This document shows positions 6,231 through 13,173 of a stretch of 16,992 nucleotides of DNA, one piece after another. The stretch comes from Paracoccus sp041927875. Its GTDB lineage: Bacteria; Pseudomonadota; Alphaproteobacteria; Rhodobacterales; Rhodobacteraceae. The position numbers were made by a program, and so were the translations under genes. The stretch lies in NCBI RefSeq assembly GCF_041927875.1, contig NZ_JBHFHN010000025.1; one strand, given 5' to 3'. The stretch's first letter is position 1, and the number at the start of each line of letters is the position of its first letter. The notes beneath the pieces were generated by a model. That model was not told the DNA's origin and searched no databases. It worked only from the letters and a program-made list of their open reading frames with translations.

Positions 6231-7754
6231 CTATTCCTTCTCTGTTTCGGATGCGGGGGCGGCCGGGTCACTGGTCGGCCCTGCGGTCGGGTCGCCCGCC
6301 TGGGCGCTGCCGGTCTTGGTGACGCGGCGCGGATCGCTGTCGAGCACGAGACCGAGGCCATCGAGCTTGGCGTTGGTCGCGGCGATTTCTGCCAGCACCG
6401 CGTCCGGGTTGTGGCCCTGCCGCGCGATGGCCTGCGCCAGCGTCATCGTGCCGGTCCGGATCGCCAGCAGGTCGGCCATTGCGTCCTTGTAGGGATCGAC
6501 GGCATCGAACTTCGGCGGTGACCATTCCACCGGGACATCCGGCGTCGGAATCTGGCCCGCCGCCCATGCGGCTTCGGTGAACCAGCGCCAGACTGGCGCG
6601 CAGAGCATCGGGATGAAGAGCTGCCACTGGACGGCATCGATCATGCGGCGGAACTCGACGAGCCCCGCCCGGATCGAGGAATAGTTGACCTGGGACAGGT
6701 CGCCGGTCAGCAGCTCGTAGGGCACGCGGAACCCAGCCGAGATCGTGTGCAGGCTGGCGCGTTTGTATTCGCCATAGCCGCCGGTGGCGGCGGGTTGGTT
6801 GAACCGGATGTCCTTGCCGCCGCGGGCATAGGCGATCAGCCCCGGCTCGAACTGCTCGACCCGGTTCCCGTCGGCATCGATCACGGAGGGTGCGATGCCC
6901 TGCTGCGCCTCGTCGTCGCCGAAGACGATGGCGGTGACGCAGGCCTCGGTCTTCTTGCGGACCAGTTCGGCCACCTCGTAATCGTCGAGATCGCGCAAGC
7001 TGCGGATCACCGGCGCGCCCCAGGGAACGCCGCGCGCCTGCGTGCGCTGCTTCTCGTAAACATGGGCGATCTCGGTCGCCGGGACAGGGCGCGATCCGAG
7101 CCCGCCTTGCAGCGCGCCCCATGCATCGCCCGGATGCGCGGCATGAAGCCAATAGGCCCGACGCTTGCCGACCGGATCGAACTCGATCCCCTGCACGAGG
7201 CGGCCCGCGCCGAGTGCGCCGGACTTGGTGGCGTCTAGGAAGTCGGCCTCCAGTACCTGCAATTGCAGCGGCACCGGCAGGCCGTCGCTGGCGCGCCGCA
7301 GGCGACGGCGCACCAGCACCTCGCCCGCTTCGACCATCTCGCGGCAGATCAGCGTCTGCAGACCGTAGAAGTCCAGCTGGCCGTCCGCGTCGCAGTCCGC
7401 TGTCCAGCGGGTGAACAGGGCGTCGGCCTTCCCGTCCAGCTTGTCGTCTCCGCTCGCGGCGCGCGGCATGATCCCCGCGCCGATGATGTTGTTCACCAGC
7501 ACCGCCACGGCCTTGGCCGCATGCGGGTTGTTGCGCACCAGATCGCGCATCCGGTCGCGCAGGAGCGCCCCGGCCACGCCGATCTCGGTGTCGGCCGAGG
7601 ATCCCGGCGCGCGCCAGCCGTCCGTCCGCCGCCCTTTCGACGCACCATCATAGCCGCGCGCCAGGGTCTCGAAGGCCTGCCGTGCCAGCACGCGGCGGGC
7701 CGCCAAGCGCGGGGCGACGGAGGCGATGGCATGGTCCATCCAGGTCGCGGGCAT
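6231..7754 (-). CDS. Phage portal protein, lambda family
   Basis: A 507-residue protein that matches the lambda-type portal family. It has an N-terminal helical part, VRNNPHAAKAVAVLVNNIIGAG near residue 75-95, and REMVEAGEVLVRR. QVLEADFLD, GIEFDPVGKRRAYW, ATEIAHVYEKQRTQARGVPW and SSIRAGLVEFRRMID follow in family order. Portals form the dodecameric ring at one capsid vertex through which DNA is packaged and ejected. The ATG shares a base with the gpW stop (TGATG). The C-terminal 40 residues are a Pro/Ala/Thr-rich tail. Length is normal for the family. Confidence 0.95.
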   Translation of the reverse strand: MPATWMDHAIASVAPRLAARRVLARQAFETLARGYDGASKGRRTDGWRAPGSSADTEIGVAGALLRDRMRDLVRNNPHAAKAVAVLVNNIIGAGIMPRAASGDDKLDGKADALFTRWTADCDADGQLDFYGLQTLICREMVEAGEVLVRRRLRRASDGLPVPLQLQVLEADFLDATKSGALGAGRLVQGIEFDPVGKRRAYWLHAAHPGDAWGALQGGLGSRPVPATEIAHVYEKQRTQARGVPWGAPVIRSLRDLDDYEVAELVRKKTEACVTAIVFGDDEAQQGIAPSVIDADGNRVEQFEPGLIAYARGGKDIRFNQPAATGGYGEYKRASLHTISAGFRVPYELLTGDLSQVNYSSIRAGLVEFRRMIDAVQWQLFIPMLCAPVWRWFTEAAWAAGQIPTPDVPVEWSPPKFDAVDPYKDAMADLLAIRTGTMTLAQAIARQGHNPDAVLAEIAATNAKLDGLGLVLDSDPRRVTKTGSAQAGDPTAGPTSDPAAPASETEKE

Positions 7755-7963
7755 CAGCGATCCCCACGGCTGAAGCCCGCCAACCCGGCCACAGGCAGCG
7801 GCCGTGTGGTCCCAGCGATGGCGCGTTCGATGGTCCGGATGCGGCCCAGCAGATCCTCTGCCGAGCCATAGTCGACGGATTTTCCATCATAGCTGACCCG
7901 GGTCGTGCCGCTGGCATAGGCGCGGCGGAGTGCTGCGAGTTCGGTTTCCGTCCAGTCGGTCAT
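7754..7963 (-). CDS. gpW-like head-tail connector
   Basis: A small protein of 69 residues starting MTDWTETELAALRRAYASGTTRVSYDGKSVDY. The N-terminal helix, short 'TRVSYDGKSVDYGS' hairpin and second helix (AEDLLGRIRTIERAI) fit the gpW fold. gpW binds under the portal and closes the filled head before tail joining. It lies one base after the terminase stop and overlaps the portal start, which is the lambda A-W-B order. Confidence 0.88.
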   Translation of the reverse strand: MTDWTETELAALRRAYASGTTRVSYDGKSVDYGSAEDLLGRIRTIERAIAGTTRPLPVAGLAGFSRGDR

Positions 7964-7964
7964 G

Positions 7965-9980
7965 TCAGAACCATCCTCCGCGTCGGCCAAGCCAGTCCGA
8001 CTGCCGTTTTCCCTGGGGTACGGCTTGCGGCTGGTTGACCCGCCCCGCGCCATCGATTTCCGTTGGCGCCGCCCCGAGCTGATCCTCGAGGTCGCGCCAT
8101 TTTTCGTCAGGCCAGCGGTCCGCACCCGCGATCCAGGCCGCCGCGCGGGCATAGACCCGGCAATCCAGCGCCTCGTTCCTCTCGCGTAGCTTCTGCCATT
8201 CGAGTTTTGCGAAGCCGCGCTTGGTGCGGACCGTCACCAGTTGTTCGGCCACGACCTGCTTCAGCCATTCGCTTTCCACCCATGTCGGCAGATGGATCGT
8301 GCCGGGCGGGAAAGCCGAGCCCTCGGCGCGTTCCTCGGTGGTTGGCCTCTCCAGCCGTAGGAAGCGATATGTCTCGGCCTTGAAGGTCGAGACCGACACG
8401 GTCCAGAGGCGCGCCCCGCGCCGAAGGCGTTTGCCGCCCTCGGTTGCGTCGACGAAGGTCGGTCCCGAGACCGGGCTCGAGCGGTTGAACCCCTCGACGC
8501 CCTTCACCGGCGACACCTGCGCGAAGCCTTGCGCCCGTGACCAGGAGTAGACGGCGGGGGCCTCGTAGCCGGTGTCGATGGCAAGCCGCGCGATCCTGAG
8601 ATGCGCGCCGCGTTCATGCGGCCAGCTTCTGTCCAGCATCGCCGTCAGTTCCGACCACGCGTCGTGCCGGTCGGGTCCGCCCTCGATCACCACGTGATCG
8701 ACGAGCCAGCTCTCCAGCCCGCGACCCCAGGCCCAGACATCGACCTCGATCCGGTCCTTTTGCACGTCCGCCCCGGCGGTCAGGAACAACCCGCCCGCTG
8801 GCACCGTGCCCGGCTTCCACGCCTCGCGCCGGTCGTAAAGCCGCTGCCAGTCCGGCGCTTCGCCGCTTTCGACCCATGTCTCGCCGAGGATGGTGTTGCG
8901 GAACGCCTTGATCGCCTCGTCCGACCCTTGGGCCGCCTCCCAGCCACGGGCAATGCGGGACCAGCTGAGCCAGCCCACCGGCGAATAGAACGCTGAGAGG
9001 TGATATCCGACCGTGGTCGGGTCAGCGGCGACGGCCGTCGCCCGCCACTCACCGCCCTCCAGCATCGCCGTCTTGTGGTGTTCCGCGATGGGCTGCTCGC
9101 AGCCCTCGCAGTGATATTCCGCCGTCTCCGGGCGGCCCTTCTGCCAGCGCAGCCGGTCGAACTTCAGCCACTGCATCGCGCCGCAATGCGGGCACGGAAC
9201 GAAGAACCGCCGCTGGTCGCTGGCCTCATATTCCCGTTCGATGCGCGACAGCCCCCGGATCGTGGGCGTCGAGACCAGCAGCACCTTGCGCCGGTGCGCG
9301 AAGGTCAGCGACCGCGCCTCGGCCAGCGTCACAGGGTCGCCTTCCTCATCGGCCGAGGCGGGATAGGCATCGACCTCGTCGAGGAAGATGTACCGCGCCG
9401 GGGTCGAGCGCAGTCCGACCGCCGAGTTAGCCCCGGTCATGATCAGGATGCCGCCCGCGAATTCCTTGGACAGCATCGTGTTGCCCGCGTCGCGGGATCG
9501 GGCGGGTTTGACCCGCTCGCGCAGCTCGGGGCTCTCGTCGATCAGCGGGTCGATCCGCTGGCGCGAGTTGCGCTTGGCCAGTTCCACCGTCGGCTGGACC
9601 GCGAGCATCGGGCCCGGCGCCTGGTGGATCGCGAACCCGATCCAGTTGTTGCCCGCCTCGGTCGCGCCGACCTGCGCGGCCTTCATGAACACGATCCGCT
9701 GCGTGGGATCGCCGGGCGACAGCCGGTCCATGATCTCGCGCATGTAGGGCGTGCGCACCGTGCGATACCGCCCCGGTTCGGCCGAGGCGCGCCCCGAGAG
9801 CATCCGGTGCCGGTCCGCCCATTCCGAGACGGTCAGGTCCGGGTCGGGCCGGAGCCCGCTGCCCCAGGCGCGCAGGATCTCGCCCGCGCCGTCGAAGTCC
9901 GTCAGGCCGCCAGGATCATCGCCGCTCTCACCGGAAATCGGGCCGGACCTCGGCGAGTTCGTCGAGGTGGGCGCGTACAT
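7965..9980 (-). CDS. Terminase large subunit (lambda GpA family)
   Basis: A 671-residue packaging motor of the GpA type. The ATPase part has a deviant Walker A (KAAQVGATEAG, about 100-110) and Walker B IFLDEVD (about 198-204). A zinc-ribbon-like insert follows with CPHC (263-266) and CEGC (291-294). The C-terminal nuclease part has acidic residues in TAGADVQKDR (Asp405) and LAIDTGYE (Asp469). LTVSEWADRHRMLS near residue 49 is a family hallmark. The enzyme cuts concatemeric DNA and pumps it into proheads through the portal. The first 53 bases overlap the small terminase gene; a start slightly downstream is possible because the first 25 residues look poorly conserved. Confidence 0.95.
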   Translation of the reverse strand: MYAPTSTNSPRSGPISGESGDDPGGLTDFDGAGEILRAWGSGLRPDPDLTVSEWADRHRMLSGRASAEPGRYRTVRTPYMREIMDRLSPGDPTQRIVFMKAAQVGATEAGNNWIGFAIHQAPGPMLAVQPTVELAKRNSRQRIDPLIDESPELRERVKPARSRDAGNTMLSKEFAGGILIMTGANSAVGLRSTPARYIFLDEVDAYPASADEEGDPVTLAEARSLTFAHRRKVLLVSTPTIRGLSRIEREYEASDQRRFFVPCPHCGAMQWLKFDRLRWQKGRPETAEYHCEGCEQPIAEHHKTAMLEGGEWRATAVAADPTTVGYHLSAFYSPVGWLSWSRIARGWEAAQGSDEAIKAFRNTILGETWVESGEAPDWQRLYDRREAWKPGTVPAGGLFLTAGADVQKDRIEVDVWAWGRGLESWLVDHVVIEGGPDRHDAWSELTAMLDRSWPHERGAHLRIARLAIDTGYEAPAVYSWSRAQGFAQVSPVKGVEGFNRSSPVSGPTFVDATEGGKRLRRGARLWTVSVSTFKAETYRFLRLERPTTEERAEGSAFPPGTIHLPTWVESEWLKQVVAEQLVTVRTKRGFAKLEWQKLRERNEALDCRVYARAAAWIAGADRWPDEKWRDLEDQLGAAPTEIDGAGRVNQPQAVPQGKRQSDWLGRRGGWF

Positions 9981-10524
9981 GTTTCTCCAAGACCTTCTGC
10001 ATCGCGGCTGGCTCCATGGCGATCTGCTGGCCTGTCGCGTCGCTTGATGCCGCCGAGAGCTCGGCCGCCATCAGCGCCGCCGCGCGCGCGGGCCAGTTCA
10101 CCCACGCGTCCCGTTCCTCCCGCGCCAGCCGGAACACCAGCGCCAGCGCGCGGGCCCGCTCGATCAACTCCCCCTTCAGCTTCTGCAGGCGGATGCGCCG
10201 CTCCTGCGCCTTCAGCACCTCGTTCGCCGTCTTCGCCTGCAGGAAGGTCGTGCCACCGCCGACGGCGGGCACGGCCAGCCCCTGTTCGCGCAGCGTGTCG
10301 CCGACGGCGGCCACTGCTGCCTCGGGGACGGGCTTCAGCTTCGGCGCCGGCGGTTTCCGGGTCTTGGACGGGTCCGTCGTCTCGGCGCGCCGGGTGTCGC
10401 TGGCGGCCGCGTTGATGCTGCCATCGGGATAGAGGACCAGCCGCTCGGCCGTCTTCGCCTTCTGGATCGCGCCCCGCGACAGCCCGACATGCGCAGCGTA
10501 CTGGCGCTCGCTCATGCCCTGCAT
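9928..10524 (-). CDS. Terminase small subunit (Nu1-like)
   Basis: The gene encodes 198 residues starting MQGMSERQYAAHVGLSRGA. GGAG lies six bases before the ATG; Met4 is an alternative start. Residues 4-30 form a helix-turn-helix of the type used to bind cos or pac DNA. The middle (about 85-135) is a long basic helix suited to oligomer formation, and the end is an acidic helix that would contact the large subunit. It is the first gene of the leftward late block. The identity rests on the HTH, size and position before the large terminase. Confidence 0.83.
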   Translation of the reverse strand: MQGMSERQYAAHVGLSRGAIQKAKTAERLVLYPDGSINAAASDTRRAETTDPSKTRKPPAPKLKPVPEAAVAAVGDTLREQGLAVPAVGGGTTFLQAKTANEVLKAQERRIRLQKLKGELIERARALALVFRLAREERDAWVNWPARAAALMAAELSAASSDATGQQIAMEPAAMQKVLEKHVRAHLDELAEVRPDFR

Positions 10525-10555
10525 CGACGGCTCCGATTATCATTCAGATTCATGT

Positions 10556-10574
10556 GCTTATCGATTTGATAAGC
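10556..10574. repeat. Inverted repeat in the divergent intergenic region
   Basis: GCTTATC (10556-10562), spacer GATTT, GATAAGC (10568-10574): a perfect 7-bp dyad. It lies in the 111 bases between the leftward terminase operon and the rightward gene at 10636, upstream of both. A regulator binding site is the simplest reading. On the minus strand a TGATAAT close to the terminase start could be a -10 element, but no convincing -35 was found. Confidence 0.45.
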
Positions 10575-10635
10575 GTCGCCACCGGAGCGAACGTCACTCC
10601 AACGAAGCGATGCAACTCACCACGGAGCCACCACA

Positions 10636-10896
10636 ATGACCCGCCGCGCGACTGACAGTGAGACCGCTCCCGCCACCGGTTCGAGGGAGCGGTCGAACAA
10701 AGCCCTCGACGCCTTCATCGCCGCCAAGGCCGAGATCGACGCGATGCTGGAACGGCTCGCCGCCCTCAGCGCGGAACATTTCGAGACCAGCCCCGACGAG
10801 ATCAACTGGGGCCATGTCGGCACACTGAACCACTACCGCGCCAAGCTGCGCGAGATCACCGACATGGCCTTCAGGGAAGGCGAACACGCCGAGTGA
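10636..10896 (+). CDS. Small hypothetical phage protein
   Basis: An 86-residue protein starting MTRRATDSETAPATG. After a polar N-terminus it is almost wholly helical and rich in Ala, Glu and Arg (NKALDAFIAAKAEIDAMLERLAALSAEHFE), then INWGHVGTLNHYRAKLREITDMAF. This suggests a small helical bundle or coiled coil. No family recognised. It points away from the terminase genes and is followed by the DUF3489 gene with only a hairpin between them, so the two probably form one transcript. GGAG lies upstream of the ATG. Confidence 0.7.
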   Translation: MTRRATDSETAPATGSRERSNKALDAFIAAKAEIDAMLERLAALSAEHFETSPDEINWGHVGTLNHYRAKLREITDMAFREGEHAE

Positions 10897-10916
10897 GACG
10901 ACCCGCTCCCGGTCCC

Positions 10917-10934
10917 GCCCGCCGACTGGCGGGC
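10917..10934 (+). repeat. Hairpin in the leader of the DUF3489 gene
   Basis: GCCCGCC, loop GACT, GGCGGGC: a perfect 7-bp stem in the 90 bases between the two plus-strand genes. No T-run follows, so it is not a normal terminator. It may affect mRNA stability or translation of the next gene. Confidence 0.45.
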
Positions 10935-10986
10935 TCGACCTCGTAGAAGGGCTCGCATCCTGCGCGCCCCGATACGGGAGACGACG

Positions 10987-11559
10987 ATGACCAAGCTTTC
11001 CGACACCCAAGCCCTGATCCTGAGCGCCGCGGCCCAGCGGCCCGAGCACATCGCTCTGCCGCTGCCCGAGAGCCTGCGCGGCGGCGCAGCCGCCAAGGTG
11101 GTCGGCGCGATGCTCGCCAAGGGCTTCCTGCAGGAAGTCGACGCAGACATGCGCAAGGGCGAGCCCATCTGGCGCGAGACCGGCGACGGCCACGGCGTCA
11201 CGCTGGTCGCCACCGACGCAGGCCTCGCCGCCATCGGGATCGAGACCGAGGACGCGAACCCCGCGCCTGCGGGCGCGACGGACGCGCCGACCGACGAGCC
11301 CGCGCCGGACACCCCCACCGAACCGAAGGCCGCACCCAAGACGCGCACGCCGCGCGAGGGCACCAAGCAGGCCACCCTGATCGCCATGCTGCGTGCGCCG
11401 GACGGCGCGACCATCGAGGAGATCAGCGCCGCGACAGGCTGGCAGTCACACACCGTGCGGGGCGCGATGGCCGGGGCCCTTAAGAAGAAGCTCGGGCTCG
11501 AGGTGACATCCGAGAAAGTCGAGGGGCGCGGACGGGTCTACAGGCTTCCGGCAGCCTGA
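10987..11559 (+). CDS. DUF3489 domain protein
   Basis: A 190-residue protein in two parts. Residues 1-75 (MTKLSDTQALILSAAAQRP, then VVGAMLAKGFLQEV) look like a winged-helix segment. Residues 85-122 are a Pro/Ala/Asp/Thr linker. Residues 123-190 carry GTKQATLIAMLRAPDGATIEEI, TGWQSHTVRGAMAGALKKKLGL and VEGRGRVYRL, the DUF3489 signature, itself a helix-turn-helix type domain. DNA binding is likely but the target is unknown; a control role for neighbouring phage genes is possible. GGGAG lies shortly before the ATG. A hairpin terminator follows the stop. Confidence 0.88.
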   Translation: MTKLSDTQALILSAAAQRPEHIALPLPESLRGGAAAKVVGAMLAKGFLQEVDADMRKGEPIWRETGDGHGVTLVATDAGLAAIGIETEDANPAPAGATDAPTDEPAPDTPTEPKAAPKTRTPREGTKQATLIAMLRAPDGATIEEISAATGWQSHTVRGAMAGALKKKLGLEVTSEKVEGRGRVYRLPAA

Positions 11560-11580
11560 CTCCGTGAGACGATTGCTACG

Positions 11581-11609
11581 CCGCCGCCCCGACCGGGCGG
11601 CGGTTTCTC
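11581..11609 (+). terminator. Rho-independent-type terminator after DUF3489
   Basis: CCGCCGCCC (11581-11589), loop CGACC, GGGCGGCGG (11595-11603), then TTTCTC. The nine-pair GC stem with a short T-rich tail directly follows the plus-strand gene and faces the convergent gene ending at 11608. It therefore separates the two opposed transcripts. Confidence 0.72.
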
Positions 11610-11805
11610 ATTGCCACGAAAGCAGATCTCGGGCGGCGGCCTGCAGGATATCCTGTGCCATGCGCGGCTCGCAGGTGTAGATGCCGCCCGGTTCAGGTTC
11701 GCCGACATGTTCCGCAAACCAGTCCCGTCCCTCGTCCGAAATCGGACGCAGGATAACGATGGTCCCGTGATCGTTGATCTCGATATGTTGCCAGCCTTCG
11801 GACAT
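11608..11805 (-). CDS. Small hypothetical protein
   Basis: The gene encodes 65 residues: MSEGWQHIEINDHGTIVILRP, then ISDEGRDWFAEHV and CEPRMAQDILQAAARDLL. The layout (beta strand with 'TIVxLxP', helix with 'rdWf.eh', final 'EPRxxxdIl' helix) resembles small proteins found on alphaproteobacterial phages and plasmids, whose function I do not know. It is the last gene of the leftward accessory block and ends at the convergent terminator. The ribosome binding site is weak. Confidence 0.65.
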   Translation of the reverse strand: MSEGWQHIEINDHGTIVILRPISDEGRDWFAEHVGEPEPGGIYTCEPRMAQDILQAAARDLLSWQ

Positions 11806-11849
11806 GCGCCAAGGCTACCAGCGGGATGGCCGATCTGCCAGCGGCCGCA

Positions 11850-12065
11850 TCAGACCCGCCGCAGCCGCTCGAACAGCCGCCGCAGGACGTAGGACCGTGC
11901 GATGCTCACCACGGTGAACACCGCGCCCATCTTGAGGTTCTGCGCCAGCGTCGTGTGCAGCCCGAAGACCGGGAAGATCAGGATCTGCGTGATGACAGCG
12001 ATGCCGTAACCGACGATCACATTGGCGACCGCTTCGACCAGCGACATGAGGCGCGACTGTTTCAT
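11850..12065 (-). CDS. DUF7220 small membrane protein
   Basis: A 71-residue protein starting MKQSRLMSLVEAVANVIVGYG. Two hydrophobic segments (about 10-32 and 44-57) and a basic end (RSYVLRRLFERLRRV) indicate a two-pass inner-membrane protein with a cytoplasmic C-terminus. The sequence fits the DUF7220 family known next to phage methyltransferase genes. The ATG overlaps, as ATGA, the stop of the alternative frame of the upstream methyltransferase, and lies ten bases after the main-frame stop. Function unknown. Confidence 0.83.
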   Translation of the reverse strand: MKQSRLMSLVEAVANVIVGYGIAVITQILIFPVFGLHTTLAQNLKMGAVFTVVSIARSYVLRRLFERLRRV

Positions 12066-12607
12066 GTCGGTGCCTCATCCTTCGGCCAACAGTTCAGCTG
12101 CCAGAGTTCTGAGCGCATGCGCCGCAACCAGGGGGACCACACCGTTGCCACAGAGGCGAAGCCGGTCCACCCGATGGGCCAGCCCATCAGCGCCTCGACG
12201 AACAGCGGGTTCAAGGTCTGGCGCGGCTCGGAGGTATCGCGCCCAGCCATCGGCGTCACCAGGACCTGGCGGCCAAGCAGGCCGTTCACCGGCGTGTTGG
12301 CAAGGCTCGTCGCCCCGTCCTTGTGATCGCGCGCCGTCGGCGTCATCCACAGCCCCGCCGAATGCGTCAGGTCGGCCGAGCGACGGTTGCCGGCGCTCGG
12401 CTTGCAGCCGTCGTTCGCCATGGGCGTCGGCCAGAGCGCCGCCGTCGTTGCCAGGTTCATCCCATGCTGCCCCGCTTCCTGCGACGGCGTGGGTTTCGTC
12501 TGCCGGTTCTCGTTGGCGCTGGCTCTCGGCGTCGGCCATAGCCGCAGCAGTTCCGTCCGGTTCCCGCCACTCGACCGGGTGCCAGAGCAGGCGCGCGGGG
12601 TCGGCCA
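12062..12607 (-). other. Second methyltransferase-like frame over the 3' half of the cytosine methyltransferase gene
   Basis: One base downstream (+1) of the main methyltransferase frame, a second frame is open from about 12607 to the TGA at 12064-12062. It reads like the C-terminal part of a known class of phage cytosine methyltransferases: three WPTP motifs and one WMTP, PTARDHKDGATS, and LNPLFVEALMGWPIGWT (12214-12164), followed by RRMRSELWQL. Upstream of about 12610 this frame is noise. Its stop forms an ATGA overlap with the DUF7220 start. It may be a fossil of an older frame or be reached by frameshifting. Confidence 0.5.
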
Positions 12608-13172
12608 GCTCGTCCCCCACTCGGACGGCGAGGATGAACAGCCGCTCGCGCTTGTGGGGCGCGCCGACTTCCGCCGCAGTGAAGAGGCCTGCCGCAAGCT
12701 TGTAGCCCATGCCGACCAGTCCGCTGGCGACTTCGGGGAAGCCGAGGCGGAGATGATGGGCGACGTTCTCGAGGAAGACGAAGGGCGGCTCGACCTCGCC
12801 GATGATGCGGGCGACATGGGGCCAGAGGTGGCGCGGGTCGTCGGCACCCCGGCGCTTGCCCGCGACGGAGAACGGCTGGCACGGATAGCCCGCAGTGACG
12901 ATGTCCACCGCGCCGCGCCACGGGCGGCCATCGAAGGTTCCAACGTCGTCCCAGACAACAGCCTGATCCAGGGACGCGTCTTCCATCCGCGCCACGAGAG
13001 TGGCTGCGGCAAAGGTTTCCCGTTCGACATGGCCCACAGCACGATATCCGGGGATGGCGATGGCGAGCCCGAGGTCGAGACCGCCCGCGCCGGAGCAGAG
13101 CGAGAGGCCGAAGAGGCATGCGTCTCCGGCTCCGGAAGCGACTCCGGAGGAAGGTAAAGCCAGGTCATGCAT
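12075..13172 (-). CDS. DNA cytosine-C5 methyltransferase
   Basis: A 365-residue enzyme that methylates cytosine C5 in DNA. Motif I is FGLSLCSGAGGLDLG (21-35), motif IV has the catalytic Cys98 in GYPCQPFSVAG, motif VI is FLENV (Glu135), motif VIII is KRERLFIL (174-181) and motif X is GNGVVPL (about 342). The region between VIII and X is the target recognition part. In this frame it is low-complexity (ADAHGERR, DADGARS) and lacks a clear motif IX; the +1 frame there looks more like a recognition domain. The gene starts one base after the adenine-type methyltransferase stop. No restriction nuclease is adjacent, so it is an orphan enzyme, probably for protection from host restriction. Confidence 0.9.
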   Translation of the reverse strand: MHDLALPSSGVASGAGDACLFGLSLCSGAGGLDLGLAIAIPGYRAVGHVERETFAAATLVARMEDASLDQAVVWDDVGTFDGRPWRGAVDIVTAGYPCQPFSVAGKRRGADDPRHLWPHVARIIGEVEPPFVFLENVAHHLRLGFPEVASGLVGMGYKLAAGLFTAAEVGAPHKRERLFILAVRVGDELADPARLLWHPVEWREPDGTAAAMADAESQRQREPADETHAVAGSGAAWDEPGNDGGALADAHGERRLQAERRQPSLGRPDAFGGAVDDADGARSQGRGDEPCQHAGERPAWPPGPGDADGWARYLRAAPDLEPAVRRGADGLAHRVDRLRLCGNGVVPLVAAHALRTLAAELLAEG

Positions 13173-13173
13173 G

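Noticed and set aside
9641..9690. Apparent loss of a normal Walker A lysine in the large terminase
   Set aside because: GpA-family terminases have a deviant Walker A with a shifted lysine, and KAAQVGATEAG agrees with that, so it is not a defect.
9000..10415. Plus-strand open frame of 471 codons over the terminase genes
   Set aside because: Antisense shadow of the large and small terminase; Arg/Pro-rich with no recognisable domain.
1..10524. Gene transfer agent instead of phage
   Set aside because: The gene order Nu1-A-W-B-C/E-D-FII-Z-U-V-G/GT and the GpA-type terminase follow lambda, while the Rhodobacter gene transfer agent has an HK97-type terminase, portal and separate protease and capsid genes.
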